From: CAYVUB01 sp964454675
Lineage (GTDB): Bacteria; Bacteroidota; Bacteroidia; Flavobacteriales; Flavobacteriaceae
Assembly: GCA_964454675.1 (NCBI GenBank)
Contig: CAYVUB010000003.1
Span: forward strand, 97,829-161,828
DNA length: 64,000 nt
Direction: 5' to 3'
A model generated the notes under the pieces. The model ran no database searches, had not been told where the DNA came from, and saw only the letters and a list, made by a program, of their open reading frames with translations. Below, one piece after another: positions 1 through 8,448 of the stretch (position 1 is the stretch's first letter; each line of letters starts with the position of its first letter). Made by a program: the position numbers and the translations under genes.

Positions 1-175
1 CAATTTCAGAAAAAACAACCGTTTTTCCGCCACCGGTTGGAAGCTGGTACAGCAAATTGTAATTATCCGGTGATTGGTTTAAAACTTCAAAAATCCTGTT
101 CAGGTCTGCCTGCTGGTAATTGTATAGATTTTTTTTGTCTTGTTCTTCAATCGCGTTTAAAGCGGTTACTGACAT
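1..175 (-). CDS. DEAD/DEAH-box (SF2) helicase, N-terminal part only
   Basis: The first 58 codons of a leftward gene that runs off the window edge. The ATG is at 173-175. The protein starts with a short charged helix, then a YQQ segment at residues 20-22 as seen before motif I of SF2 helicases. A Walker A motif PTGGGKT at residues 46-52 would bind ATP phosphates. The rest of the motor, including the Walker B box, lies outside the window, so substrate and subfamily (repair or restriction-type helicase) cannot be decided. Calling it an SF2 ATPase rests on the sequence; anything narrower is inference. Confidence 0.75.
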   Translation of the reverse strand, partial: MSVTALNAIEEQDKKNLYNYQQADLNRIFEVLNQSPDNYNLLYQLPTGGGKTVVFSEI

Positions 176-291
176 AAGTAAATGGTCGTCTAAAAAAAAT
201 TTTTACAAAATTACGTTTTTATAAGGTTATCAGGCTTATTGTTGAAAAGATTTGATAATTTGTTTAAAAGACAAAAATTAAGCATTAAAGA

Positions 292-711
292 TTATTCAAC
301 CGGAATAGTATCTTCTATCAGTACTCCGTATTCAATTTCCACTTTTTTTCTACCCCATTTTCTGGCGGCTTTTATGTCAACACCCATATAAATATCAATC
401 TTGTTTTTCCAGCGTGAGTGCATTCGGTCTTTAACAATATAAATATCTTTTAAACCTTTGATTTTTACAGGTGTATTATGCTTTAAGCCTTTTCTGTACA
501 AATCTCTGGATACGGCAATATATTTCATACCGGGTTTTAAACTGTCGCCAAAAGCGGTTATATGCGGATTGGAATCTGTTTGATTTTTTACCGAATTATA
601 GGCTGTTGCCGTTACTTGTAATGGTGTCCAGTTGTAGTGCTCTTCAAAGGGTTTTTCTTTGCAGTTAAATGTGGTTAAAAGCAGACAAACAAAAAGCCAT
701 CTTGAGGTCAT
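292..711 (-). CDS. 3D-domain lipoprotein (RlpA/MltA-like double-psi barrel)
   Basis: 139 residues. A short hydrophobic N-terminus ends in a cysteine at position 17, consistent with a lipoprotein signal peptide, so the protein is probably anchored in the outer membrane or periplasm. The mature part matches the 3D domain, named for three conserved aspartates that appear here as D70, D95 (VKDRM) and D106 (KIDIYMG). A TATAY motif lies at residues 34-38. 3D domains are small double-psi beta-barrels found in peptidoglycan-active enzymes and associated proteins. No extra cell-wall-binding domain is present, so the substrate is unknown. It lies downstream of, and on the same strand as, the E1 dehydrogenase gene, with 41 bp between them. 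Confidence 0.75.
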   Translation of the reverse strand: MTSRWLFVCLLLTTFNCKEKPFEEHYNWTPLQVTATAYNSVKNQTDSNPHITAFGDSLKPGMKYIAVSRDLYRKGLKHNTPVKIKGLKDIYIVKDRMHSRWKNKIDIYMGVDIKAARKWGRKKVEIEYGVLIEDTIPVE

Positions 712-752
712 AACTGCAAGAATTAAAACCTAAAGATAGCTAAAAAGTTGTT

Positions 753-2753
753 TTAATATGCAAGAAGCTCCAACAGGGCTTTTTCAAATTTGCCTTTTGC
801 AAGATATTGTTCTTCCAGCTGATTGATAAACGGTATCGGTGTTTCCATACTTGCAATGCGCTTTACCGGAGCATCAAGATATTCAAAACATTGTTCCATA
901 ATCATTGCCGAAATATCGCTTGCAATACCGCCAAACAGCGAATCTTCCTGAAGTATTATCACTCTTCCGGTTTTCTTGGCAGATGCAAAAACAGCTTCGG
1001 TATCGAGAGGTTGTAAGGTTCTTAAATCTATCAAATCGGCTTTAATATCTTCGTGCTTGCTTAATGTATCCAACGCCCAATGCACGCCTGCGCCATAAGA
1101 AATAACTGTTACTTGATTTCCTTCTTTTAAAAGTGCTGCTTTACCAAACGGAATGGTGTAATAATCTGTTGGAACCTGCTGGCGGATGCTTCTGTACAAT
1201 GCTTTGTGTTCAAAGTACAACACAGGATTAGGATCATTTATGGCTGTTGCCAGTAATCCTTTGGCATCATAAGGAAATGCGGGATATACAACTTTTAATC
1301 CCGGCGTTTTTGTAAACCAGGCTTCGTTGGTTTGCGAATGGAACGGTCCGGCGGCAACACCTGCGCCACAAGGCATACGTACAACCACATCGGCATTTTG
1401 ATTCCAACGGTAATGTGATTTTGCAAGATAGTTTACAATAGGATTAAACCCTGAGCTTACAAAATCTGCAAACTGCATCTCTACCACAGCTTTCATTCCT
1501 GCAATGGAAAGCCCCATGCCTGCCTCAATAATAGCAGATTCGCATATAGGCGTGTTACGTACTCTGTGGTTTCCAAATTCTTCGACAAAACCTTCGGTAA
1601 TTTTAAAAACACCACCATATTCTGCAATATCCTGGCCCATAATTACTAAATCTTTATGGCGTTGCATGGATTGTTTTAAGCCTTGTGATACGGCATCAAT
1701 AAATCGTAGTTCTTCAGTGTTTTCTTTTGGTTCTATATGCTGATAATCAAAATGTTTATAAACATCATTTAATTCATCACTTTCATTTGCAATAATCGGT
1801 TCTTCGGCAAAAGCCAATTGCAAACCTTCTTCTATTTCGGCTTTAATCTGTGTGTGCAGCTCTTCATCTGTTGCGGCATTGAGCACGCCTGTTTGCAGCA
1901 GGTAATTTCTGTAATTAACAACGGGATCTTTTGCTTCCCATTCGGCAATTAATTCGTTTGGCACATACTTGGTGCCACTGGCTTCTTCATGACCACGCAT
2001 TCTGAAGGTTTTAAACTCTACCAAGATAGGTCTTGGACGTTTACGGATGCTTTCGGCAAGTTTTGAAATCTTTTCATAGACTTCAAGAATGTTATTGCCA
2101 TCTAAAATAAAAGCGTCCATACCGTAACCTTCCCCTCTATCGGCAAGATTTTTACAACTGTATTGTTCTTTTACAGGTGTCGATAATCCGTAGCCGTTAT
2201 TTTCAATACAAAAAATCACGGGAAGCTTCCATACAGATGCCACGTTTAATGCTTCGTGAAAATCGCCTTCACTCGTACCGCCTTCACCTGTAAATACTGC
2301 CGTTACCTGATTTTTATTTTTAAGAACACTCGCAAGTGCAATGCCGTCTGCCACACCCATTTGCGGCCCCAAATGCGAAATCATCCCAACGATGTTATAC
2401 TCTTGCGTTCCAAAATGGAAAGAGCGGTCGCGGCCTTTGGTAAACCCGTTGGCTTTTCCTTGCCATTGGCTGAACAAGCGGTTAAGCGGGATGTCTCTCG
2501 TGGTAAAAACACCAAGATTACGGTGCATAGGCAGGATATATTCGTCTTTATTAAGTGCCATAGTAACACCTACAGAAATTGCTTCCTGGCCAATGCCCGA
2601 AAACCATTTTGACACTTTGCCCTGACGTAGTAAAATAAGCATTTTATCTTCTATAAGCCTTGGCTTAAGAATATTTTTGTACAATTGCAGCAAAGTCTTG
2701 TCGTCAAGATTTTTTCTATCAAAATGAATATGATTTTTTGTTGAAGTCAACAT
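753..2753 (-). CDS. Fused 2-oxoacid dehydrogenase E1 alpha/beta subunit
   Basis: 666 residues from the ATG at 2751-2753; an in-frame TTG nine codons upstream is less likely as the start. The first half is an E1-alpha domain with the thiamine diphosphate motif GEGGTSEGDF (residues 156-165) and ENNGYG (184-189). The second half, from about residue 345, is an E1-beta transketolase domain with typical DIAEYGGVF and PHRQ-less beta-core segments plus a C-terminal transketolase-C fold. It decarboxylates a 2-oxoacid, probably branched-chain or pyruvate type, and passes the acyl group to an E2 lipoyl partner that is not encoded here. Fusion of both subunits in one chain is common in Bacteroidota. The exact substrate cannot be read from the sequence. 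Confidence 0.88.
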   Translation of the reverse strand: MLTSTKNHIHFDRKNLDDKTLLQLYKNILKPRLIEDKMLILLRQGKVSKWFSGIGQEAISVGVTMALNKDEYILPMHRNLGVFTTRDIPLNRLFSQWQGKANGFTKGRDRSFHFGTQEYNIVGMISHLGPQMGVADGIALASVLKNKNQVTAVFTGEGGTSEGDFHEALNVASVWKLPVIFCIENNGYGLSTPVKEQYSCKNLADRGEGYGMDAFILDGNNILEVYEKISKLAESIRKRPRPILVEFKTFRMRGHEEASGTKYVPNELIAEWEAKDPVVNYRNYLLQTGVLNAATDEELHTQIKAEIEEGLQLAFAEEPIIANESDELNDVYKHFDYQHIEPKENTEELRFIDAVSQGLKQSMQRHKDLVIMGQDIAEYGGVFKITEGFVEEFGNHRVRNTPICESAIIEAGMGLSIAGMKAVVEMQFADFVSSGFNPIVNYLAKSHYRWNQNADVVVRMPCGAGVAAGPFHSQTNEAWFTKTPGLKVVYPAFPYDAKGLLATAINDPNPVLYFEHKALYRSIRQQVPTDYYTIPFGKAALLKEGNQVTVISYGAGVHWALDTLSKHEDIKADLIDLRTLQPLDTEAVFASAKKTGRVIILQEDSLFGGIASDISAMIMEQCFEYLDAPVKRIASMETPIPFINQLEEQYLAKGKFEKALLELLAY

Positions 2754-2839
2754 AAATTGCGTGTTAAAAATAAAAGCCAAAAGTAATTAAAAATAAGATG
2801 TCCTGTCAGTATTCAAACGTTTTTTTAAGTGATATTATC

Positions 2840-2873
2840 TTGTGGTTTTTTAGTAGTTTTTTAGTTACATTTG
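2840..2873 (+). promoter_or_regulatory. Candidate Bacteroidota-type promoter for the oxygenase gene
   Basis: TTG at 2840-2842 is followed after 23 nt by TACATTTG at 2866-2873, which matches the TAnnTTTG box used by the Bacteroidota primary sigma factor. The predicted start site is about 7 nt downstream, leaving a 25-30 nt leader before the ATG at 2908. The spacing is at the upper limit of the accepted range. Confidence 0.5.
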
Positions 2874-2907
2874 TACTATTGTAGTAATAATCAAAACATA
2901 AATAACG

Positions 2908-3858
2908 ATGAATGTGATACCAAGTGTAAATCTTCAGGATTTTATTTCCGGTGATCCGGTTAAAAAACAAAAATTCATTAATGAAATAGGCAAAGCGTAC
3001 GAAGAGATTGGGTTTGTAGCTCTTAAAGGACATTTTCTTGACGATCAGCTTGTTGATAATTTATACTCGGAAGTTAAAAAATTCTTTGAACTTCCTTTAG
3101 ACATAAAACAGAAATATGAAATTCCGGGAATTGGCGGTCAGCGCGGCTATGTATCTTTTGGGAAAGAAAGTGCCAAAGGTAAAAAAGAAGGCGATTTGAA
3201 AGAGTTTTGGCATTTTGGTCAATACGTAGAAAATAACCCTGCGCTGGAAGCAGAATATCCTGTCAATGTTGAAGTTGCAGAATTACCGGAATTTAATGCA
3301 GTAGGCAAAGAAACTTACCGTATGCTTGAAAAAACAGCCAAATATGTATTGCGGGCATTGGCATTGCACTTAAATCTGGAAGAAACGTATTTTGATAATT
3401 ACATCCATAACGGCAATTCGATATTACGGCCTATCCATTATCCGCCAATTAAAGAAGAGCCTAAAGATGCCGTAAGAGCAGCAGCACATGGCGACATCAA
3501 CCTTATTACATTGCTTATGGGCGCACAAGGTCGTGGTTTGCAGGTTCAAAATCATAAAGGCGATTGGATTGACGCCATTGCCGAACCTGACGAATTAATG
3601 ATAAATGTGGGCGATATGCTGTCGCGCCATACCAATAATAAACTGAAATCTACCATACACAGAGTGGTGAATCCGCCGAGAGAGCTTTGGGGAACTTCAC
3701 GATATTCTATCCCGTTTTTTATGCATCCTATAAGCGAAATGAAACTCAATGTATTAGAAAGCTGTGTTGATGACAAAAATCCTAAATTATATGATGATAT
3801 TACTGCCGGTGAATTTTTACACGAGCGTTTGGTGGACTTAGGATTGATAAAAAAATAG
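2908..3858 (+). CDS. 2-oxoglutarate/Fe(II)-dependent oxygenase (isopenicillin N synthase-like)
   Basis: 316 residues. An N-terminal DIOX_N-type region (residues 5-120) precedes the double-stranded beta-helix. The Fe(II) triad is visible as H194 and D196 (AHGDIN) and H251 (TIHRV). R265 in RYSIPFF is the usual 2-oxoglutarate or substrate carboxylate anchor. Such enzymes hydroxylate, desaturate or cyclise small molecules in the cytoplasm; the substrate is unknown. It has its own promoter and is followed by the SUI1-type gene on the same strand. Family membership is secure; biological role is not. Confidence 0.87.
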   Translation: MNVIPSVNLQDFISGDPVKKQKFINEIGKAYEEIGFVALKGHFLDDQLVDNLYSEVKKFFELPLDIKQKYEIPGIGGQRGYVSFGKESAKGKKEGDLKEFWHFGQYVENNPALEAEYPVNVEVAELPEFNAVGKETYRMLEKTAKYVLRALALHLNLEETYFDNYIHNGNSILRPIHYPPIKEEPKDAVRAAAHGDINLITLLMGAQGRGLQVQNHKGDWIDAIAEPDELMINVGDMLSRHTNNKLKSTIHRVVNPPRELWGTSRYSIPFFMHPISEMKLNVLESCVDDKNPKLYDDITAGEFLHERLVDLGLIKK

Positions 3859-3904
3859 TTTACAGTCTCAGCTCTCAGTTAACAGTAGCCCACATGAAAA
3901 CTGT

Positions 3905-3922
3905 TCCCGATAGCTGTCGGGA
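3905..3922. repeat. Short palindrome
   Basis: TCCCGA at 3905-3910 and TCGGGA at 3917-3922 form the arms of a near-perfect palindrome between the oxygenase and SUI1 genes. Similar short palindromes are common between flavobacterial genes. It could act as a weak transcriptional attenuator, but no U-tract follows. Confidence 0.5.
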
Positions 3923-3940
3923 CTGAATACTTATAAAAAA

Positions 3941-4267
3941 ATGGATTTACAAGACCAGCTTAAAAAACTGTTTCCCGATTACGTACCGGAAATTACCAAA
4001 GATTCAAAAGAAACTTCAAATATATGGATGCAGGACGAACCTGTAATCTGTAAATATGAAAAACGAAAAGGAAAGCCTGTAACCATAATTGAAGGTTACA
4101 ACGGTGCGTCTGAAGACTTTAAACTACTGGCAAAAGAACTCAAAACTCTGTTGAGTGTTGGCGGAAGTTTTAAAGACGATACCATTATCATTCAAGGCGA
4201 TTACCGCGATAAAATCATGCAGTTTCTTAAAAACAAAGGATTTAACGTTAAGCGAGTTGGCGGATAA
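3941..4267 (+). CDS. SUI1-family translation initiation factor (YciH-like)
   Basis: 108 residues. The C-terminal two thirds (about 35-105) form a SUI1/eIF1-like domain: a basic RKGKPVT segment, the VGGSFKDD stretch and a final QGDYRDKI then NKGFNVKRVGG, which are the usual landmarks. The N-terminus is short and acidic. Bacterial YciH/SUI1 proteins bind the 30S subunit and influence start-codon fidelity or translation under stress. It is followed 21 bp later by a nucleoside phosphorylase on the same strand. Confidence 0.85.
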   Translation: MDLQDQLKKLFPDYVPEITKDSKETSNIWMQDEPVICKYEKRKGKPVTIIEGYNGASEDFKLLAKELKTLLSVGGSFKDDTIIIQGDYRDKIMQFLKNKGFNVKRVGG

Positions 4268-4288
4268 TATCCTCAAAAAAGTAATAAA

Positions 4289-5161
4289 ATGCCTATAAAA
4301 TCATCAGAACTTATATTAAATCCCGATGGAAGTGTTTATCATCTTAATCTGCTTCCCGAAAACTTGGCACCTACCGTAATTACTGTGGGCGACCCCGAAC
4401 GTGTGGATAGTATTACAAAACATTTTGACACCGTTGAGTTTCAAACCCAAAAAAGAGAGTTTCATACGCAGACAGGAACCTATAAAGGCAAGCGTATCAC
4501 GGTAATTTCTACAGGAATAGGCACCGATAATATTGATATTGTGCTTAACGAGCTCGATGCCTTGGTAAACATCGATTTAAAACAACGCGAAATCAAGAAA
4601 CAGTTGACATCACTGGAAATTATCAGGATTGGCACTTCGGGTTCTTTACAAAAAGAAATTCCTGTTGATGCCTTTTTGATAAGCGAATATGCCGCAGGAT
4701 TTGACAGCTTACTTCACTTTTATCAAAGTGAAGCCATTCAGCATACCGACATATCCGATGCTTTGGCAAAACACACCAACTGGTTTGATAAAAAATCACA
4801 ACCCTATATTGTAAAGGCAGATGAAAGTCTGGTTGCCCGATTCAGCTCAGAAAAAACGCATAAAGGATTTACCGCAACCAACGTTGGGTTTTACGGTCCG
4901 CAAGGCCGCGTGCTCAGGCTTGCACTTCAGGATAACGATTTAAATGATAAGCTGGCAAACTTTAACCATAACGGTATGACTATAACCAATATGGAAATGG
5001 AAACCGCCGGAATATACGGTTTGTCAAAACTGTTGGGACATAAAGCAGTATCGTTAAACGCCATTATTGCCAACAGAGCTACCGGAGAATTTACCCAAAA
5101 TCCTAAAGAAATTACCGATAATTTAATATCTTACACTTTAGAAAAATTGATTAACGATTAA
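4289..5161 (+). CDS. Nucleoside phosphorylase (PNP/UDP family)
   Basis: 290 residues. The N-terminal GDPERVD motif, a GTSGSLQ segment near the middle and the nucleoside-binding NMEMET motif at residues 234-239 identify the PNP_UDP_1 family. It cleaves a nucleoside with phosphate to a base and ribose-1-phosphate, probably for salvage in the cytoplasm. The NMEMET form fits uridine or purine phosphorylases, and the base specificity is not clear. The stop codon is 10 bp before the next gene, suggesting co-transcription with the binding-protein-like gene that follows. Confidence 0.85.
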   Translation: MPIKSSELILNPDGSVYHLNLLPENLAPTVITVGDPERVDSITKHFDTVEFQTQKREFHTQTGTYKGKRITVISTGIGTDNIDIVLNELDALVNIDLKQREIKKQLTSLEIIRIGTSGSLQKEIPVDAFLISEYAAGFDSLLHFYQSEAIQHTDISDALAKHTNWFDKKSQPYIVKADESLVARFSSEKTHKGFTATNVGFYGPQGRVLRLALQDNDLNDKLANFNHNGMTITNMEMETAGIYGLSKLLGHKAVSLNAIIANRATGEFTQNPKEITDNLISYTLEKLIND

Positions 5162-5171
5162 CAATTAACTA

Positions 5172-6026
5172 TTGAAAACAGTAAAAATTGGCGGCGTACC
5201 CGAGCATTTTAACCTTGCTTGGTATTTAACTTTAAAAAATGGCGAGTACAAAGCCCAAAACATCAATTTACGCTGGCAGGATTATCATGGAGGTACCGGA
5301 GCGATGACACAGGCACTTCGGGATGGCAATATTGATATGGCAGTAATTTTAACCGAAGGTATCGTTAAGGATATTGTGGACGGCAATCCCAGTAAAATTG
5401 TGCAAACCTTTGTAAAAACACCACTTATATGGGGCATCCACGTTGGCGCACATTCGCCGTTTAAAACCATTTCCGACCTAAAAGGAATGCGTGCAGCCAT
5501 AAGCCGTTATGGTTCAGGTTCGCACTTAATGGCATACGTAAATGCAGAAAATAACGATTGGGATGTTACTGCCCATTTAAAATTTGAAGTCATCCAGGAT
5601 ATTGACGGCGCTGTGGAAGCTTTGACAAACAATACCGCCGATTATTTTATGTGGGAACGTTTTATGACAAAACCATTGGTTGATAACGGCACGTTCCGGC
5701 ATATTGCCAACTGCCCTACGCCTTGGCCGTGTTTTGTAATTGCCGTAAGAAACGAATTTTTAGAAGACAACAAAGACGATGTAAAAACCATTCTGGAAAT
5801 CATCAACAACACAACTACCGATTTTAAAGACATCCCGAGCATCGATAAAACCATTGCCAACCGTTACAATCTGCAATTACCCGATGTACAGGAATGGCTG
5901 TCACTAACCGAATGGTCTCAAAAGCCGATTGACGCAAAAACCATTGAAAATGTGCAAAACACTTTATTAAAACTCGATATTATTTCAAGGGAACTGGATT
6001 ATAAGTCGTTGGTTTATAAGATGTAA
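5172..6026 (+). CDS. SsuA/THI5-like substrate-binding-fold protein without signal peptide
   Basis: 284 residues with a probable TTG start at 5172; no upstream ATG is in frame after the previous stop. The protein begins directly with the first beta-strand (KTVKIGGVPEHF), then shows the two-lobed periplasmic-binding-protein type 2 pattern: GGTGAMTQAL, DMAVILTEGI, and the hinge region SDLKGMRAAIS. There is no signal peptide, lipobox or transmembrane segment, so it is probably cytoplasmic. It sits just behind a nucleoside phosphorylase, so a base or nucleoside-derived ligand is a reasonable guess but not shown. Canonical transporter partners are absent. Confidence 0.7.
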   Translation: MKTVKIGGVPEHFNLAWYLTLKNGEYKAQNINLRWQDYHGGTGAMTQALRDGNIDMAVILTEGIVKDIVDGNPSKIVQTFVKTPLIWGIHVGAHSPFKTISDLKGMRAAISRYGSGSHLMAYVNAENNDWDVTAHLKFEVIQDIDGAVEALTNNTADYFMWERFMTKPLVDNGTFRHIANCPTPWPCFVIAVRNEFLEDNKDDVKTILEIINNTTTDFKDIPSIDKTIANRYNLQLPDVQEWLSLTEWSQKPIDAKTIENVQNTLLKLDIISRELDYKSLVYKM

Positions 6027-6042
6027 TTGGTTTGTATATTAG

Positions 6043-6204
6043 GCTGCTGAAAAAACGGTTCGTCAATATCTTTCGGCACAATTGCGTGAGCAGGGATGTC
6101 CGGTTAGAATTATTAACGGTATGCCCGACCACATTCATTGTTTGTTTTTATTGAGCCCGCAAAAATCAATTGCAGATGTCATTAAACAAATCAAGGGAAG
6201 TTGA
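6043..6204 (+). pseudogene. IS200/IS605-type TnpA transposase remnant
   Basis: An open frame without a start codon encodes about 53 residues, including GMPDHIHCLF, the HUH (His-x-His) metal-binding motif of Y1 transposases, followed by SIADVIKQIKGS and a stop. Intact TnpA proteins are about 130-180 residues. The N-terminus and the C-terminal catalytic tyrosine helix are missing, so this is a dead fragment. It begins 17 bp after the SsuA-like gene. Confidence 0.7.
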
Positions 6205-6276
6205 TAATTTAAACAAATTTATTATCAAATAACTTACGAACTTTACAATCTGACGTAACCTAATAGAAAACAAACT

Positions 6277-6420
6277 ATGATAAAACAACTCATCCAATTA
6301 ATCAAAAACATCTTTTCAAAAGAACCTTTTGAGCAGGAATTTGTTTTCAGGTTTTCTATCTATGATGTAGTATTTGTGGTTTTGATTATAGCAGCTATTC
6401 TTTGGGTAATTTTCAGATAA
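6277..6420 (+). CDS. Small single-pass membrane protein, unknown function
   Basis: 47 residues from ATG 6277. The N-terminal half is amphipathic and basic (IKQLIQLIKNIF). One hydrophobic helix (YDVVFVVLIIAAILWVIF) ends the protein. No family was recognised. It lies between the transposase remnant and a strong terminator at 6516-6553, which would also stop its transcript. Length and composition are compatible with a real small protein, but there is no independent proof of expression. Confidence 0.45.
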   Translation: MIKQLIQLIKNIFSKEPFEQEFVFRFSIYDVVFVVLIIAAILWVIFR

Positions 6421-6515
6421 AACTTCTAAATGTCCGCATGTTTTTCAAATAAGCCATAAAAAATATTCTTTTTTTGTGGATGACATTACCTTGAACAACC
6501 CAAAAACAACTAAAA

Positions 6516-6553
6516 AAAAACGGAAAAGAAACCTATATCCCTTTTCCGTTTTT
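6516..6553. terminator. Bidirectional intrinsic terminator
   Basis: Arms AAAAACGGAAAAG (6516-6528) and CTTTTCCGTTTTT (6541-6553) pair perfectly around a 12-nt loop and give T-runs in both directions. It sits between the small membrane protein (+) and the OmpA-like lipoprotein (-), so it can end both transcripts. Confidence 0.8.
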
Positions 6554-6574
6554 GTTTGTGTTATGTTGTAATGA

Positions 6575-7270
6575 CTAATTTTTAGCCTGCTCGATAGCTT
6601 CCTGTTTTAAGGCTTCGCTTGCTACAATAGCCAATTCTACACGTCGGTTTTTTGCTCTGCCTTCAACGGTGGTATTGTCATATTTAGGCTGCTCTTCGCC
6701 ATACCAACTGGTTGTAAAACGTCCCGGCGAAATTCCCTGTGACGATAAGTAAGCCGTTACAGATTCTGCACGTTGCTTTGATAAGTTCATGTTGTACGCA
6801 TCAGAGCCTGTATCGTCAGTATGACCTTCAACCAGAATATTAGTATCAGCATATTCCTTAAAAATACCTGCCAGCTTGTTTAACGTCTCAGCCGATTTTG
6901 CATTGATATTGGATTTATTGGTGTCAAAATACACGCCGCTGCTTTCGTCAAACGTTACATTGATGCCTTCCCCTATTCGCTCTACCTGTGCGCCGGGAAT
7001 TTCAGATTCTATCCGTTCGGCTTGTCTGTCCATACGGCTGCCTATATAATTACCGGCAACACCACCTACAACAGCACCTATAACGGCGCCAAGCGCAGTG
7101 TTTTTCTTGTTGCCAACGTTATTACCTATAATTCCGCCTATTACGGCACCTCCGGCGGCACCTATGGCGGTTCCTTTTTGTTGGCTATTGGCATTTTTTG
7201 TGGCTTCGCAGCTTACTATTAAAATGCCGCACATTACTACCAGCATCATTGTGTTGAATATATGTTTCAT
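6575..7270 (-). CDS. OmpA-family lipoprotein with glycine-zipper segment
   Basis: 231 residues. The signal peptide ends in the lipobox-like IVSC with C21. Residues 33-78 are a glycine-zipper region (repeated GAAGG, GGIIG, GAVIG, GGVAG) that may insert into or span a membrane. The C-terminal OmpA domain (about 105-215) carries VEGHTDDTG (148-155) and GRAKNRRVE (204-212), the peptidoglycan-binding signature. The architecture resembles YiaD-type proteins that link the outer membrane to the cell wall. A terminator follows immediately. Confidence 0.88.
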   Translation of the reverse strand: MKHIFNTMMLVVMCGILIVSCEATKNANSQQKGTAIGAAGGAVIGGIIGNNVGNKKNTALGAVIGAVVGGVAGNYIGSRMDRQAERIESEIPGAQVERIGEGINVTFDESSGVYFDTNKSNINAKSAETLNKLAGIFKEYADTNILVEGHTDDTGSDAYNMNLSKQRAESVTAYLSSQGISPGRFTTSWYGEEQPKYDNTTVEGRAKNRRVELAIVASEALKQEAIEQAKN

Positions 7271-7289
7271 AAGTTTAAGTTTTTAAGTA

Positions 7290-7772
7290 TTATTGAGATA
7301 TTCTTGTAAAATTTAAGTTGATGTTAAACGGTTGCCCTTCAAAATTCAGGGTTTGTGTGATTTGCATGGTATTGTCATCCAAATACCTTAACTTCATACG
7401 GTAGCCTGTGTTTTTTTGAAGGTCTTTTTTCTTTTCGTCGGTAAATTTCATGTCAAAATTATAATCGCCCGAACCTTTTGACACTTCATTTGCTGCCCAG
7501 CGGATGTTTCTTACGCCTGTAGCACAATCGACATTTAAAATATCATAGCTTCCGGTGCTGTTATTGGAACGAAAAAACCACCGGCTGTTTTTAAAACAAG
7601 ATGTGGTGGCATCATCAAACAAAACGGTATTAAAAACGCCTTGGGTATCATACGTAACCGAATTTAAATTCCATGTGCCGTCTATGGTTTTTCGGGCAGT
7701 TTTTTCATCTTTTGAAAGCGTACAAGATGAAAGTATTACTGTAAGAAGGAATAAAATCGCTGTGTTTTTCAT
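7290..7772 (-). CDS. Lipocalin-like lipoprotein
   Basis: 160 residues. The signal peptide ends at VILSSC with C17. The mature sequence shows the GTWNLNSV start and a run of alternating beta-strands (NSRWFFRSNN, YRMKLRYLDD, TMQITQTLNF) typical of the small lipocalin-like (DUF4923/lipocalin_4-like) fold in Bacteroidota. It is upstream of the OmpA-like gene with 19 bp between them and may be co-transcribed. The ligand is unknown. Confidence 0.65.
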   Translation of the reverse strand: MKNTAILFLLTVILSSCTLSKDEKTARKTIDGTWNLNSVTYDTQGVFNTVLFDDATTSCFKNSRWFFRSNNSTGSYDILNVDCATGVRNIRWAANEVSKGSGDYNFDMKFTDEKKKDLQKNTGYRMKLRYLDDNTMQITQTLNFEGQPFNINLNFTRISQ

Positions 7773-7884
7773 ATAAAAATTGTTTTTAGTGATTTATAGT
7801 ATAGTTATGTAGTAATTACGTTAAAAATGACATTTTCGGATGTTATTAAATTTGTGTTCTTTCTTCAAAAGAAATGCCAAACTT

Positions 7885-8277
7885 CTATTGTTTGCTTAAC
7901 CGGTCTTTAACAAACTCGATTTGAGTTTTGTTATGTGGCGCGGGTTTTCCATCTGCATCAAGGTTAACCATTACAATATTATCAACAGTAATAATGGTTT
8001 CTCTGGTCATTTTGTTTCTTACTTCGCATTTTAAGGTTAACGATGTTGTCCCGAATTTTACCACGTCAATACCTATTTCAACAATATCACCCTGATGTGC
8101 CGAGCTCATAAAATTAATTTCGGACATGTATTTGGTAACCACTTTTTTGTTTTCAAGCTGGATGATGGTGTATAAAGCAGCTTCTTCATCAATCCATGCC
8201 AAAAGTTTACCTCCAAAAAGTGAACCGCTTGCATTTAAGTCTTCGGGTTTAACCCATTTGCGTGTGTGGAATCTCAT
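7885..8277 (-). CDS. Hotdog-fold acyl-CoA thioesterase (YciA-like)
   Basis: 130 residues. SGSLFGGKLLAWIDEEAAL is the hotdog helix with the conserved GG and D of YciA/BACH-type thioesterases. HQGDIVEIG and TVDNIVMVNLD follow as strands of the same fold. It hydrolyses acyl-CoA thioesters in the cytoplasm, with chain-length range unknown. It is a single-domain protein of normal length. A TATCTTTG box on the minus strand at 8310-8317 may belong to its promoter. Confidence 0.85.
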   Translation of the reverse strand: MRFHTRKWVKPEDLNASGSLFGGKLLAWIDEEAALYTIIQLENKKVVTKYMSEINFMSSAHQGDIVEIGIDVVKFGTTSLTLKCEVRNKMTRETIITVDNIVMVNLDADGKPAPHNKTQIEFVKDRLSKQ

Positions 8278-8448
8278 AGTGGTTATGATTTTGAAAAAAA
8301 ATGCTGTACCAAAGATACTTTATAAGTATGAATTATGAATTAAGAATTGAGAATTTTACCTGTTATGTTAATAAAACCGTTGACAACATATCAAACATAA
8401 ACAAATAGTAAAACGTCATAATCTCTATTTTTAATAAAAACTTAGGTT

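Noticed and set aside
2754..2780. Longer E1 gene start at the TTG at 2778-2780
   Set aside because: The nine extra residues match no family N-terminus, and an ATG at 2751-2753 is available.
2806..3033. Minus-strand frame over the oxygenase start
   Set aside because: It overlaps the strong 2OG-oxygenase gene and its promoter and has no recognisable features.
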